The notes under the pieces were generated by a model. It did no database searches. It was not told the origin of the DNA and saw nothing but the letters and a program-made list of their open reading frames with translations. Position numbers and translations under genes: made by a program. A stretch of DNA of 64,000 bases from Hufsiella ginkgonis. GTDB taxonomy: Bacteria > Bacteroidota > Bacteroidia > Sphingobacteriales > Sphingobacteriaceae. The first letter of the stretch is position 1. Each line of letters opens with the position of its first letter. Of the stretch, positions 28,242-34,864 are shown one piece after another. The DNA lies in assembly GCF_009834915.1 (NCBI RefSeq), contig NZ_WVHS01000003.1:839988-903987 (forward strand), read 5' to 3'.

Positions 28242-28637
28242 TTAGACGACGGCTGCCAGGCGTTTTGTCTGGTGGTCTGCCAGCTTTTGCAGCGGTCCTG
28301 ATGCAAGCATCTTCATCATCATGTTCAGGTCGGCGGAAATGGTGTGGGTAACGGCGGTGGTGCCGCCACCATTATCGGCCAGCGTCCATTTTAGCTCTAC
28401 CGCGAACGGCGCTTCTTCCGAAGGCACGATCACGATCTGTTGATTTTCTGTGCGCGAAGCCACCTTAACGGCCAGTTTCGCCATGTTTTGGATGGTAAAA
28501 CGGGCTTCATCGCGGGTTGCCGACCAGTTATAAATATTTTCCGGCATCAGCTGCTGGTGATTGGTCAGGTCTGAAAGGAACGCGAATACCTCGTTGACGG
28601 GTTTATTTACGGTAGCTTTGCTTTCGATAATGGTCAT
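28242..28637 (-). CDS. SRPBCC (START-like) family protein
   Basis: The protein has 131 residues. The opening TIIESKATVNKPVNEVFAFLSDLTNHQQLMP is the usual first strand and helix of polyketide cyclase/START-like barrels. WSATRDEARFTIQNMAKLAVKV and a C-terminal long helix (ADLNMMMKMLASGPLQKLADHQTKRL) complete the helix-grip fold, which binds small hydrophobic ligands. The ligand is unknown. It lies 19 bases downstream of pyrE on the same strand and is likely co-transcribed with it. Confidence 0.82.
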   Translation of the reverse strand: MTIIESKATVNKPVNEVFAFLSDLTNHQQLMPENIYNWSATRDEARFTIQNMAKLAVKVASRTENQQIVIVPSEEAPFAVELKWTLADNGGGTTAVTHTISADLNMMMKMLASGPLQKLADHQTKRLAAVV

Positions 28638-28656
28638 AGGGAGATAAGTTGGGTGC

Positions 28657-29304
28657 TCAGGCAGCGGTGTTCCAGCCTGAAGGATTGTTACGCCATTCGC
28701 GCAGCAGGTTTAGGTCGTCATTATTGATCAGCGCGTTTGCGGCTGCGTATTCGATCAGCGTATTATAATTTGAAAGTGTTGAGAAACGGCACTTAGCTGC
28801 TTTAAAGTTCTCGGTAGCTACATCAAATCCGTAGCTGAAAATGGCTACCAGGCCGGCTACATCGCAACCGGCTTCGCGGAGCGCTTCTACGGCCTGGATG
28901 CTGCTTTTGCCGGTAGAAATGAGGTCTTCTACCACTACGACGCGTTGTCCGTTAGAGATATTCCCTTCGATAAGGCTGCCCGTGCCGTGTTCTTTGGCTT
29001 TACTGCGCACATAAGCGAATGGCAGCCCAAGTTCCTGCGCCACAAGCGCTCCCTGCGGAATGCCCGCAGTGGCTACGCCGGCGATCAGGCTTACGGAACC
29101 GAACTCTTCCTGTATGAGCGCGGTTAAATTCTGGCGGATATACGTCCGGATGGCGGGGTACGAAAGCGTAACGCGGTTGTCACAATAGATTGGCGATCTC
29201 CACCCCGATGCCCATGTGAACGGTTTGTTTGGTTGTAATTTAATTGCTTTAATTTGCAGCAGGAATTCGGCAACTTTTTGTTCGACCTCACTTTTATTCG
29301 TCAT
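28657..29304 (-). CDS. pyrE: Orotate phosphoribosyltransferase
   Basis: The protein has 215 residues. The PRPP-binding motif is clear (VVVVEDLISTGKSS), as are the orotate-loop region (YVRSKAKEHGTG) and the N-terminal hood (FTWASGWRSPIYCDNR). The enzyme joins orotate to PRPP to make OMP in pyrimidine synthesis. Its ATG (29304-29302) overlaps the ATG of the divergent NUDIX gene (29303-29305) by two bases, so each promoter must lie inside the other coding region. The downstream SRPBCC gene is on the same strand. Confidence 0.95.
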   Translation of the reverse strand: MTNKSEVEQKVAEFLLQIKAIKLQPNKPFTWASGWRSPIYCDNRVTLSYPAIRTYIRQNLTALIQEEFGSVSLIAGVATAGIPQGALVAQELGLPFAYVRSKAKEHGTGSLIEGNISNGQRVVVVEDLISTGKSSIQAVEALREAGCDVAGLVAIFSYGFDVATENFKAAKCRFSTLSNYNTLIEYAAANALINNDDLNLLREWRNNPSGWNTAA

Positions 29305-29911
29305 GGCGCAAATATATAGGATTTATATTAACGAAACACTTGTGTTGATAACGCAGTCCATACCTGTTGATAATTCAAATTACCAGGAACTTGATACTGA
29401 GAATTTTAATTTTTTGACGTTCTACCGGAAAGTAAAGAATGCCCCTGTCCCCAAATCTTATTTCCTGCTGACAGCCGATGCGCGGAAGTTGTTTAAAAGC
29501 ATAAAAAAAACGCTCCAGCTGGTCGGCGCAGCCGGCGGCCTGGTAAGAAATGAAGAGAATAAATACCTGTTTATATTCCGCAAAGGGAAGTGGGACCTCC
29601 CAAAGGGGAAAATTGATAGCGGGGAACGCACGCGGGATGCTGCTGTACGCGAGGTGGAAGAGGAGTGCGGCATAAAAGTAAACAAGCTGGGCGAAAAGAT
29701 CTGCAAGACCTGGCATGTGTACGAAATGGGCGGGTCAGTAGTGCTCAAGAAAACGTCCTGGTACCACATGGTCGCTAAGAACCAGCCTCACCTGATCCCG
29801 CAGCTGGAAGAGGGGATCACCGATGCAAGATGGATCTCTCCAGGCGACTTCGGCATAGTAAGGGCGAATACATATGGGTTGGTACTGGATATTTTGGGGA
29901 CGGTAGAGTAG
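29303..29911 (+). CDS. NUDIX hydrolase
   Basis: The protein has 202 residues from the ATG at 29303; the frame is open to 29216 but that part lies within pyrE antisense. The full Nudix box G-x5-E-x7-REVEEE-x-GI is at residues 102-124 (begins GKIDSGERTR), preceded by KGKWDLPKGK. About 70 residues precede the Nudix fold and contain no known motif. Such enzymes hydrolyse nucleoside diphosphates linked to another group; the substrate is not evident. It is divergent from pyrE with overlapping start codons. Confidence 0.9.
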   Translation: MAQIYRIYINETLVLITQSIPVDNSNYQELDTENFNFLTFYRKVKNAPVPKSYFLLTADARKLFKSIKKTLQLVGAAGGLVRNEENKYLFIFRKGKWDLPKGKIDSGERTRDAAVREVEEECGIKVNKLGEKICKTWHVYEMGGSVVLKKTSWYHMVAKNQPHLIPQLEEGITDARWISPGDFGIVRANTYGLVLDILGTVE

Positions 29912-29974
29912 GGCGGACGTTATGCATCTCCTGACCGGGGATTACCAGCTCCGGGTATGCGCCCGGACGTAACG

Positions 29975-30445
29975 TCAAACGTACGAAATAAACTCCAGCG
30001 CCGCCGGCGGCACAAACTGGCTTACATCGCCTTTAAAGCGAAGTATTTCGCGTACAATGGTTGAGCTGATCGACGAATACCCCGGTTTGCTGACGATAAA
30101 GATGCTTTCGATCTCGGGAGCGAGGGAATGGTTCATCTGCGCGATGGCCTTTTCGTACTCGAAATCCGACACGGTACGGATTCCCCGGATCATATAACCG
30201 GCGCCCGCTTTGCGGCAATAATCCACCGTTAGCCCCTCGTAGGTTTGCACCTCGATGCGCGGCTCCGAGGCAAAAACCGCGAGCAGCATTTTCTTGCGGG
30301 TCTCGGCATCCAGAAAGGGTTGTTTGGTACTGTTCATGCCGATCCCGATGATCACCTTGTCAAACAGCGGTACGGAACGGTGAAGAATGTCGACATGTGC
30401 TTTGGTGATGGGATCAAAAGAACCTGGAAAGAGGGCGATTTTCAT
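29975..30445 (-). CDS. coaD: Pantetheine-phosphate adenylyltransferase
   Basis: The protein has 156 residues, the normal size. The nucleotidyltransferase start is ALFPGSFDPITKAHVDI; the TxGH motif reads T-K-A-H, with Ala in place of the usual Gly. Other family blocks are intact: RGIRTVSDFEYE, MNHSLAPEIESIFI and SSTIVREI. The enzyme makes dephospho-CoA from 4'-phosphopantetheine and ATP, the fourth step of CoA synthesis. Its start is eight bases after the rsmD stop, a common pairing, and DUF3822 precedes them, so the three likely form one operon. Confidence 0.95.
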   Translation of the reverse strand: MKIALFPGSFDPITKAHVDILHRSVPLFDKVIIGIGMNSTKQPFLDAETRKKMLLAVFASEPRIEVQTYEGLTVDYCRKAGAGYMIRGIRTVSDFEYEKAIAQMNHSLAPEIESIFIVSKPGYSSISSTIVREILRFKGDVSQFVPPAALEFISYV

Positions 30446-30453
30446 GGCGATTA

Positions 30454-31020
30454 TCAGTGATCAGTGGTCAGTGGTTGCTCCAAGGTACCAAAAAAACTAA
30501 AAGAGGAATACCCATATTTACGTTGTTCGAGAAACTCTTGATAATGGTCCAGCCGGATGGTGGAAGGATGCTCCATAATGAGTAAACCACCAGGCCGAAC
30601 CAGCTTCTTCTCAAACACCATACCCGGGATCAGGGGAAGCCTGGAGTTGCCGAATGGCGCATCGGCGAATACCAGGTCGTAATTTAGCTGGCCGGTTTGC
30701 TGCTGCAGGTATTTAAATACATCGGCTTTAAATACGGACACCGCCTCAAGACCGTGTTTTTGGGCCATACTCCTGAGATACTGCACACATCCATAGCTCA
30801 CATCTACGGCGGTAACCGCTTCCGCACCGCGTGATGCGAACTCCAGCGAAATATTGCCGGTACCACTAAAGAGATCGAGCACATGCAGCCCATCAAAATC
30901 GAGCCGGTTGTTCAGGATGTTGAACAGGGCTTCTTTAGATTGGTCGGTGGTAGGGCGTACCGGCAAGTTAGCGGGAGGGCCCAGGCGCAACCCTTTTAAC
31001 CGGCCGCCGATTATTCGCAT
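30454..31020 (-). CDS. rsmD: 16S rRNA (guanine966-N2)-methyltransferase RsmD
   Basis: The protein has 188 residues with MRIIGGRLKGLRL and RPTTDQSKEALFNIL at the N-terminus, the SAM-binding motif VLDLFSGTGNISLEFASRGA, and the catalytic motif DLVFADAPFG (a variant of DPPF with DAPF). It methylates N2 of G966 in 16S rRNA. Its first 10 bases overlap the end of the upstream DUF3822 gene, and coaD follows after eight bases. Confidence 0.93.
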   Translation of the reverse strand: MRIIGGRLKGLRLGPPANLPVRPTTDQSKEALFNILNNRLDFDGLHVLDLFSGTGNISLEFASRGAEAVTAVDVSYGCVQYLRSMAQKHGLEAVSVFKADVFKYLQQQTGQLNYDLVFADAPFGNSRLPLIPGMVFEKKLVRPGGLLIMEHPSTIRLDHYQEFLEQRKYGYSSFSFFGTLEQPLTTDH

Positions 31021-31853
31021 ATGTTTTGACTAAGAACGGAATAATACCGGTGTCCGCGCAGTTCCCCGAACTCGTCAGAGATCTTCATCAGTTTAGCGGT
31101 ATCAGTAAACCCGATCGTTTTAAAGTACTTGGCCAGGCGGCGGTAGCGTTCGTCATCGCGGGTAATTTCCCCGGTAAGCAATACAGGCGTTTCGGCAGCG
31201 TTGATAGCCGCCTGGCCCATCAGCGTAAGCAGGAAATAGTTAAACTCATCAGCGCTCTGGTTGTCGAAGATGTTATAGAAAAGCACCTTTTTGCCGTCCA
31301 TGTAAAGGGCTTCGAAAGTGTTGCCGTTTAACTGGATCGCCAGTCGGAGACCTGTTTCCTGGTAGTAAAACTTCAGCAGCGATTCGATCAGCACGTCGGC
31401 CTGGCCAAAAAACAGCGGGTTAATAAACGTGTGGATCGCCGCGTCCCGTACCTGCTTACTAAGGCCGATCAGGTTTTTGAGCCGGGCCTTCCGCAGATGC
31501 GTGAGCCGTACTTCTTCACCTTCGCGGATGTTGAGGAATGCGCTGTAAGAAGTCAGCATGTCGTCGCTGTAAACATCCGAAGGGATAAACGTAAACTTAC
31601 GTGTTTCCGGGACTACTTTTACGCGGCGGTAGTGGAACTTAAATAAAGGGTCCGTTTCCGAAAGCATCTGCAGGTGTTCTGCCGGTCCCTGGTCTAGCGG
31701 CGCGTCATAAAAAGCCTTCAGCTGATCCTGGAGCTGGTCTACGATCGCATACGATACCCTGTTGCTGCTCAGCCTGATCAGGAGGTCACATTTTGCCGCG
31801 TGCTGCGATTGAAAATGAGAATCGTACAGGTGTACCGGGGCGCTTTCATTCAT
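31011..31853 (-). CDS. DUF3822 family protein
   Basis: The protein has 280 residues. It has an actin/RNase-H-like look: CDLLIRLSSNRVSYAIVD at the start, FTFIPSDVYSD in the middle and EALYMDGKKVLFYNIFDNQSADEFNYFLL in the second half. This matches the Bacteroidota DUF3822 family, whose function is not known and which often sits before rsmD and coaD, as here. It overlaps rsmD by 10 bases, indicating coupled translation. It is divergent from the helicase gene across 65 bases. Confidence 0.82.
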   Translation of the reverse strand: MNESAPVHLYDSHFQSQHAAKCDLLIRLSSNRVSYAIVDQLQDQLKAFYDAPLDQGPAEHLQMLSETDPLFKFHYRRVKVVPETRKFTFIPSDVYSDDMLTSYSAFLNIREGEEVRLTHLRKARLKNLIGLSKQVRDAAIHTFINPLFFGQADVLIESLLKFYYQETGLRLAIQLNGNTFEALYMDGKKVLFYNIFDNQSADEFNYFLLTLMGQAAINAAETPVLLTGEITRDDERYRRLAKYFKTIGFTDTAKLMKISDEFGELRGHRYYSVLSQNICE

Positions 31854-31918
31854 AACAACAAAACTAAAATTTTTTCACGAATAGACATCACCGCCGGGGA
31901 ATGTGCATTTTTGTGGCA

Positions 31919-33343
31919 ATGAACGTCGCCGCGCTTCTTAAACAGCATTTTGGACTTATACCGTCGCCGCAGCAAGAGGAGGCGTTCTTAAAGCTGCACC
32001 GTTTCCTGGAGACAACCGGTGGCGACGAATGTTTCCTCCTTCGCGGCTATGCAGGTACCGGCAAGACCACCATCGTAAGCGCGCTGGTAAAAGTGCTCCC
32101 GAAGGTCCGTCTGAAAACCGTATTGCTGGCGCCTACCGGCAGGGCGGCAAAAGTGATCTCCTCGTATTCGGGAAGGCAGGCATTCACCATCCACAAGCGT
32201 ATTTACCGGAAGAAGAACGCCATGAGCCCGGATGGCGGTTTTATTGCGGCGCAGAACATTGCCGAAAATACCATATTTATTGTTGACGAGGCTTCCATGA
32301 TCAGCGATGACCGAAGCGATTTCAGCACCCACAGCCTGCTGTTCGACCTCGTTAGCTATGTGTATAACGGCAAGAACTGCCGGTTGATGCTGGTAGGAGA
32401 TACGGCCCAGCTTCCGCCGGTAAATTCTGCCGACAGCCCGGCACTAAACCGTAAGCTGCTGGAAGATAAATTCGGACTGAACGTGTTCGAGTACGAGCTT
32501 ACTGACGTGGTGCGGCAGCAAAAAACTTCCGGCATCCTGTTCAATGCCACCCGGATCCGGATGAAAATGAACGACGAGAAAGGATTCCCGGAACTAAAGG
32601 TAAAAGGCTTCCGCGATGTGTTCCGCATGACGGGAGAAAAGCTCCCCGACGGTTTGCACTATGCCTACGATAAGTACGGCATCGAGAATACGCTCGTGGT
32701 ATGCCGTTCCAACAAAAGCGCCAACAACTATAACCAGCAGATCCGCAACCGCATCCTGTACCGCGAAGAAGAGCTTACGGGCGGCGACTACATCATGGTG
32801 GTGCGCAATAACTATTTCTGGCTGCAGGACCCTGAAAAGAGCAATGTGTTTATCGCCAACGGCGACATCGCCAAAGTACGCAAGGTGCGCACCGAAACCA
32901 CCATGTATGGCTTCCGCTTTGCGGACGTGGTGCTCGAGTTCCCCGATTACCCCGACGAAGAGCCGCTGAGCTGTAAATTGATGCTCGACACGCTCTATAT
33001 GGATAGCCCCAATCTTCCGCAAAGCGATAATAAACGTTTTTTTGATGCCGTAATGGAGGATTATGCGCACCTGCCTGCCAAACGTGAGCGCTACCTGGCT
33101 ATGAAAACCGATCCTTTTTATAATGCGCTCCAGGTGAAGTTCGCATTTGCGGTTACCTGTCATAAGGCGCAGGGCGGGCAATGGGAGGCGGTTTTTGTAG
33201 ACCAGGGCTTCCTGACGGAGGACATGGTAGACACCGACTTCCTGAGATGGCTGTATACCGCCATCACCCGTTCGGTAAAAGAATTATTCCTGGTAAATTT
33301 CAGCAGCCAGTTCTTCGAAGAAGGAAGCCAGGAGGCAATGTAG
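31919..33343 (+). CDS. ATP-dependent RecD-like DNA helicase (UvrD/PIF1-type, superfamily 1)
   Basis: The protein has 474 residues from the ATG at 31919; an in-frame ATG six codons earlier is also possible. Walker A is G43-YAGTGKT (32045-32068), Walker B is FIVDEASMI, motif III is MLVGDTAQLPPV, and the UvrD_C_2 end is FAVTCHKAQGGQWEAVFVD followed by WLYTAITRSVKELFLV. Such short RecD-like helicases unwind DNA in repair or recombination; no nuclease domain is present. Its stop is directly adjacent to the stop of the convergent response regulator. Confidence 0.92.
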   Translation: MNVAALLKQHFGLIPSPQQEEAFLKLHRFLETTGGDECFLLRGYAGTGKTTIVSALVKVLPKVRLKTVLLAPTGRAAKVISSYSGRQAFTIHKRIYRKKNAMSPDGGFIAAQNIAENTIFIVDEASMISDDRSDFSTHSLLFDLVSYVYNGKNCRLMLVGDTAQLPPVNSADSPALNRKLLEDKFGLNVFEYELTDVVRQQKTSGILFNATRIRMKMNDEKGFPELKVKGFRDVFRMTGEKLPDGLHYAYDKYGIENTLVVCRSNKSANNYNQQIRNRILYREEELTGGDYIMVVRNNYFWLQDPEKSNVFIANGDIAKVRKVRTETTMYGFRFADVVLEFPDYPDEEPLSCKLMLDTLYMDSPNLPQSDNKRFFDAVMEDYAHLPAKRERYLAMKTDPFYNALQVKFAFAVTCHKAQGGQWEAVFVDQGFLTEDMVDTDFLRWLYTAITRSVKELFLVNFSSQFFEEGSQEAM

Positions 33344-33982
33344 CTACACGATCCGGTACTGGATAGCATACCTCATCAGCGCTGCGGTATTTTTGGTGCC
33401 TGTTTTATGAAGTAACTTAAAACGGTGCCCTTCAATGGTGCGCCGGCTGGTAAAAAGCCGGTCGGCGATCTCGTTATTGGTAAGCCCTTCGGCTACCAGC
33501 TTAAGCACTTCAAGCTCGCGCGCTGAAAGTCCCGCCGGCTCTTTAAACGACATTTCGCGGTTCTTCTCCAGTTTGTTTAACAGTTTTATCGCCATTTCCG
33601 AGCATAGATACTGTTTGCCGGAGGAAACATGCCTGATAGCGAACAACATTTCTTCGTTGCTGATGTTTTTAAGCAGGTAGCCGCTTGCGCCCGCATCAAA
33701 AGCCTTTTGTGCATATTGCTCCTGGTCGAGCATGGTGAGAATGATCACCTTAACCGGCGAATGGCCACGCAAAGCGGCGGTTAGCTGGATGCCGTCGAGC
33801 TCTGGCATGTTAATGTCGGTAATGAGTACATCTGCGGCAGCTGACTGGCTGATGATCAGTTCTTTAGCTATTTGACCGTTGGTGGCCTCACCGGTAACTT
33901 TTAAATCTGGTTCTTTTTCAAGGAGAGACCGAATACCATTTCTAACAATACTGTGGTCCTCTGCTAAAACGATGTTTATCAA
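33344..33982 (-). CDS. NarL/FixJ-type response regulator
   Basis: The protein has 212 residues. The receiver domain has the acidic pair in VLAEDHS, the phospho-acceptor D56 in VLITDINMPELDG, the switch Thr (VIILTML) and Lys (GYLLKNI). A LuxR-type helix-turn-helix follows (LSARELEVLKLVAEGLTNNEIADRL). Phosphorylation would allow DNA binding. No kinase gene is adjacent; the TPR kinase at 13628-15583 is of the matching class (this is inference). The 384-base stretch upstream (33983-34366) holds no clear gene but has two inverted repeats, 34046-34065 and 34087-34110. Confidence 0.93.
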   Translation of the reverse strand: MINIVLAEDHSIVRNGIRSLLEKEPDLKVTGEATNGQIAKELIISQSAAADVLITDINMPELDGIQLTAALRGHSPVKVIILTMLDQEQYAQKAFDAGASGYLLKNISNEEMLFAIRHVSSGKQYLCSEMAIKLLNKLEKNREMSFKEPAGLSARELEVLKLVAEGLTNNEIADRLFTSRRTIEGHRFKLLHKTGTKNTAALMRYAIQYRIV

Positions 33983-34045
33983 GTTCGTGTTGGTTAACTT
34001 TCAAGCAAATTTCTCTTTTATTATTTTACCCTCGCATGCGTATTA

Positions 34046-34065
34046 TTACGTAAATTTAAACGTAA
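34046..34065. repeat. Inverted repeat TTACGT-N8-ACGTAA upstream of the response regulator
   Basis: Perfect six-base arms flank an eight-base AT spacer, 64-83 bases upstream of the regulator start. It could be an operator for autoregulation. A second inverted repeat (GTTAGC, 12-base loop, GCTAAC) lies at 34087-34110. Otherwise the gap 33983-34366 shows only AT-rich sequence, including an A9 tract near 34256. Confidence 0.35.
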
Positions 34066-34366
34066 AAATACCTGTATTGAAGAAGCGTTAGCCGGTTACC
34101 TTTCGCTAACCAGGCAATATCATGTACTGAACAGGTTAATACAGAAATCCCCGATCGCTGGCGTATGTTCTGCACCGGCTGGTATTGGCACCCGGCGGAG
34201 GTAGTGCGCACAAAATTTTTACATCTGCCCACGCTGGCTGATCCGTCTAATTGTAAAAAAAAATGTAAAAAACTTTAAATCCAGTGATTGACATCGCCGA
34301 TGACGTGGATTGCCTGATCCTTACGAATTGGCGGATAACAGGATGGTGGGGTATAAGTTTGAAGAG

Positions 34367-34687
34367 TTATTGCATCAGCTCAATCACTTCCAGCACATGG
34401 AGAGCCTCGCCGAGAGAATGGCTAAAGTTCTCGAATTCGTCGCCGGCAAAGCTGAAACGGACGTCTTCGCTGGGTGTCCTCAGTACGATGCGCAGCTCGC
34501 CATCGGGAAAAGGCAGCGCAAGATCGTCGAAATCCATCGCCTGTACGGATCTTTTAAATGCGGTAAAATCCTCCCTGCGACTAAATGAGAGGAGGATATT
34601 GTTATGCCAGATCGAAAATTCCCGGCAGTCGATGCACTGGCTGATCATCGTTTGAGCGTTCCAGCTTAAGACTCTCGTTTTACACAT
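34367..34687 (-). CDS. DUF6686-like small protein with a CxxC pair
   Basis: The protein has 106 residues. MCKTRVLSWNAQTMISQCIDCREFSIWHNNILLSF has the order known from DUF6686-type Bacteroidota proteins: an early Cys, then C-x2-C, then a hydrophobic NNILLSFSRREDFTAF block. The Cys residues could bind metal (inference). Overlapping plus-strand frames have poor composition and are rejected. It is divergent from the siderophore receptor, and the palindrome at 34722-34738 lies 35 bases upstream of its ATG, so it is probably regulated together with iron uptake. Confidence 0.7.
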   Translation of the reverse strand: MCKTRVLSWNAQTMISQCIDCREFSIWHNNILLSFSRREDFTAFKRSVQAMDFDDLALPFPDGELRIVLRTPSEDVRFSFAGDEFENFSHSLGEALHVLEVIELMQ

Positions 34688-34721
34688 AGCGGCTGTTCAT
34701 CAATGCCTCAAAATTATATTA

Positions 34722-34738
34722 TTTAGAATAGTTCTAAA
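34722..34738. promoter_or_regulatory. 17-bp operator-like palindrome TTTAGA-N5-TCTAAA (site 1 of the receptor/DUF6686 intergenic region)
   Basis: Perfect arms with spacer ATAGT; the outer spacer bases also pair, giving TTTAGAA-TAG-TTCTAAA. It has the same arms and spacing as the site before cydA. It lies just upstream of the DUF6686 start on the minus strand and about 100 bases before the receptor promoter. Confidence 0.65.
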
Positions 34739-34777
34739 CAATCAAATCCTAAATGACAAATCAATGACAATACAGGC

Positions 34778-34794
34778 TTTAGAACGATTCTAGA
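34778..34794. promoter_or_regulatory. Operator-like palindrome, site 2 (TTTAGA-N5-TCTAGA)
   Basis: It matches the cydA and site 1 palindromes except for one base in the right arm. The spacer is ACGAT, whose end bases also pair. It sits just upstream of the likely -33 TTG (34798-34803) of the receptor promoter, whose -7 box is TATCTTTT at 34819-34826. Binding here could control access of RNA polymerase. Confidence 0.55.
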
Positions 34795-34837
34795 TAGTTG
34801 TTGCATGTAAGTGTAAATTATCTTTTCTTTGTCGCTG

Positions 34838-34854
34838 TTTATAATTAATCTAAA
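34838..34854. promoter_or_regulatory. Degenerate operator-like site 3 (TTTATA-N5-TCTAAA) near the receptor transcription start
   Basis: It has one mismatch to the TTTAGA arm and keeps the same five-base spacer. It lies between the -7 box (34819-34826) and the receptor ATG (34865), where a repressor would block transcription. Sites 1, 2 and 3 start 56 and 60 bases apart. Confidence 0.4.
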
Positions 34855-34864
34855 TAAAGATAAT

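Noticed and set aside
34284-34655. Plus-strand frames of 92-123 codons opposite the DUF6686-like gene
   Set aside because: Their composition is that of antisense shadow; the minus-strand frame has family-like Cys and hydrophobic blocks and a regulated promoter region.
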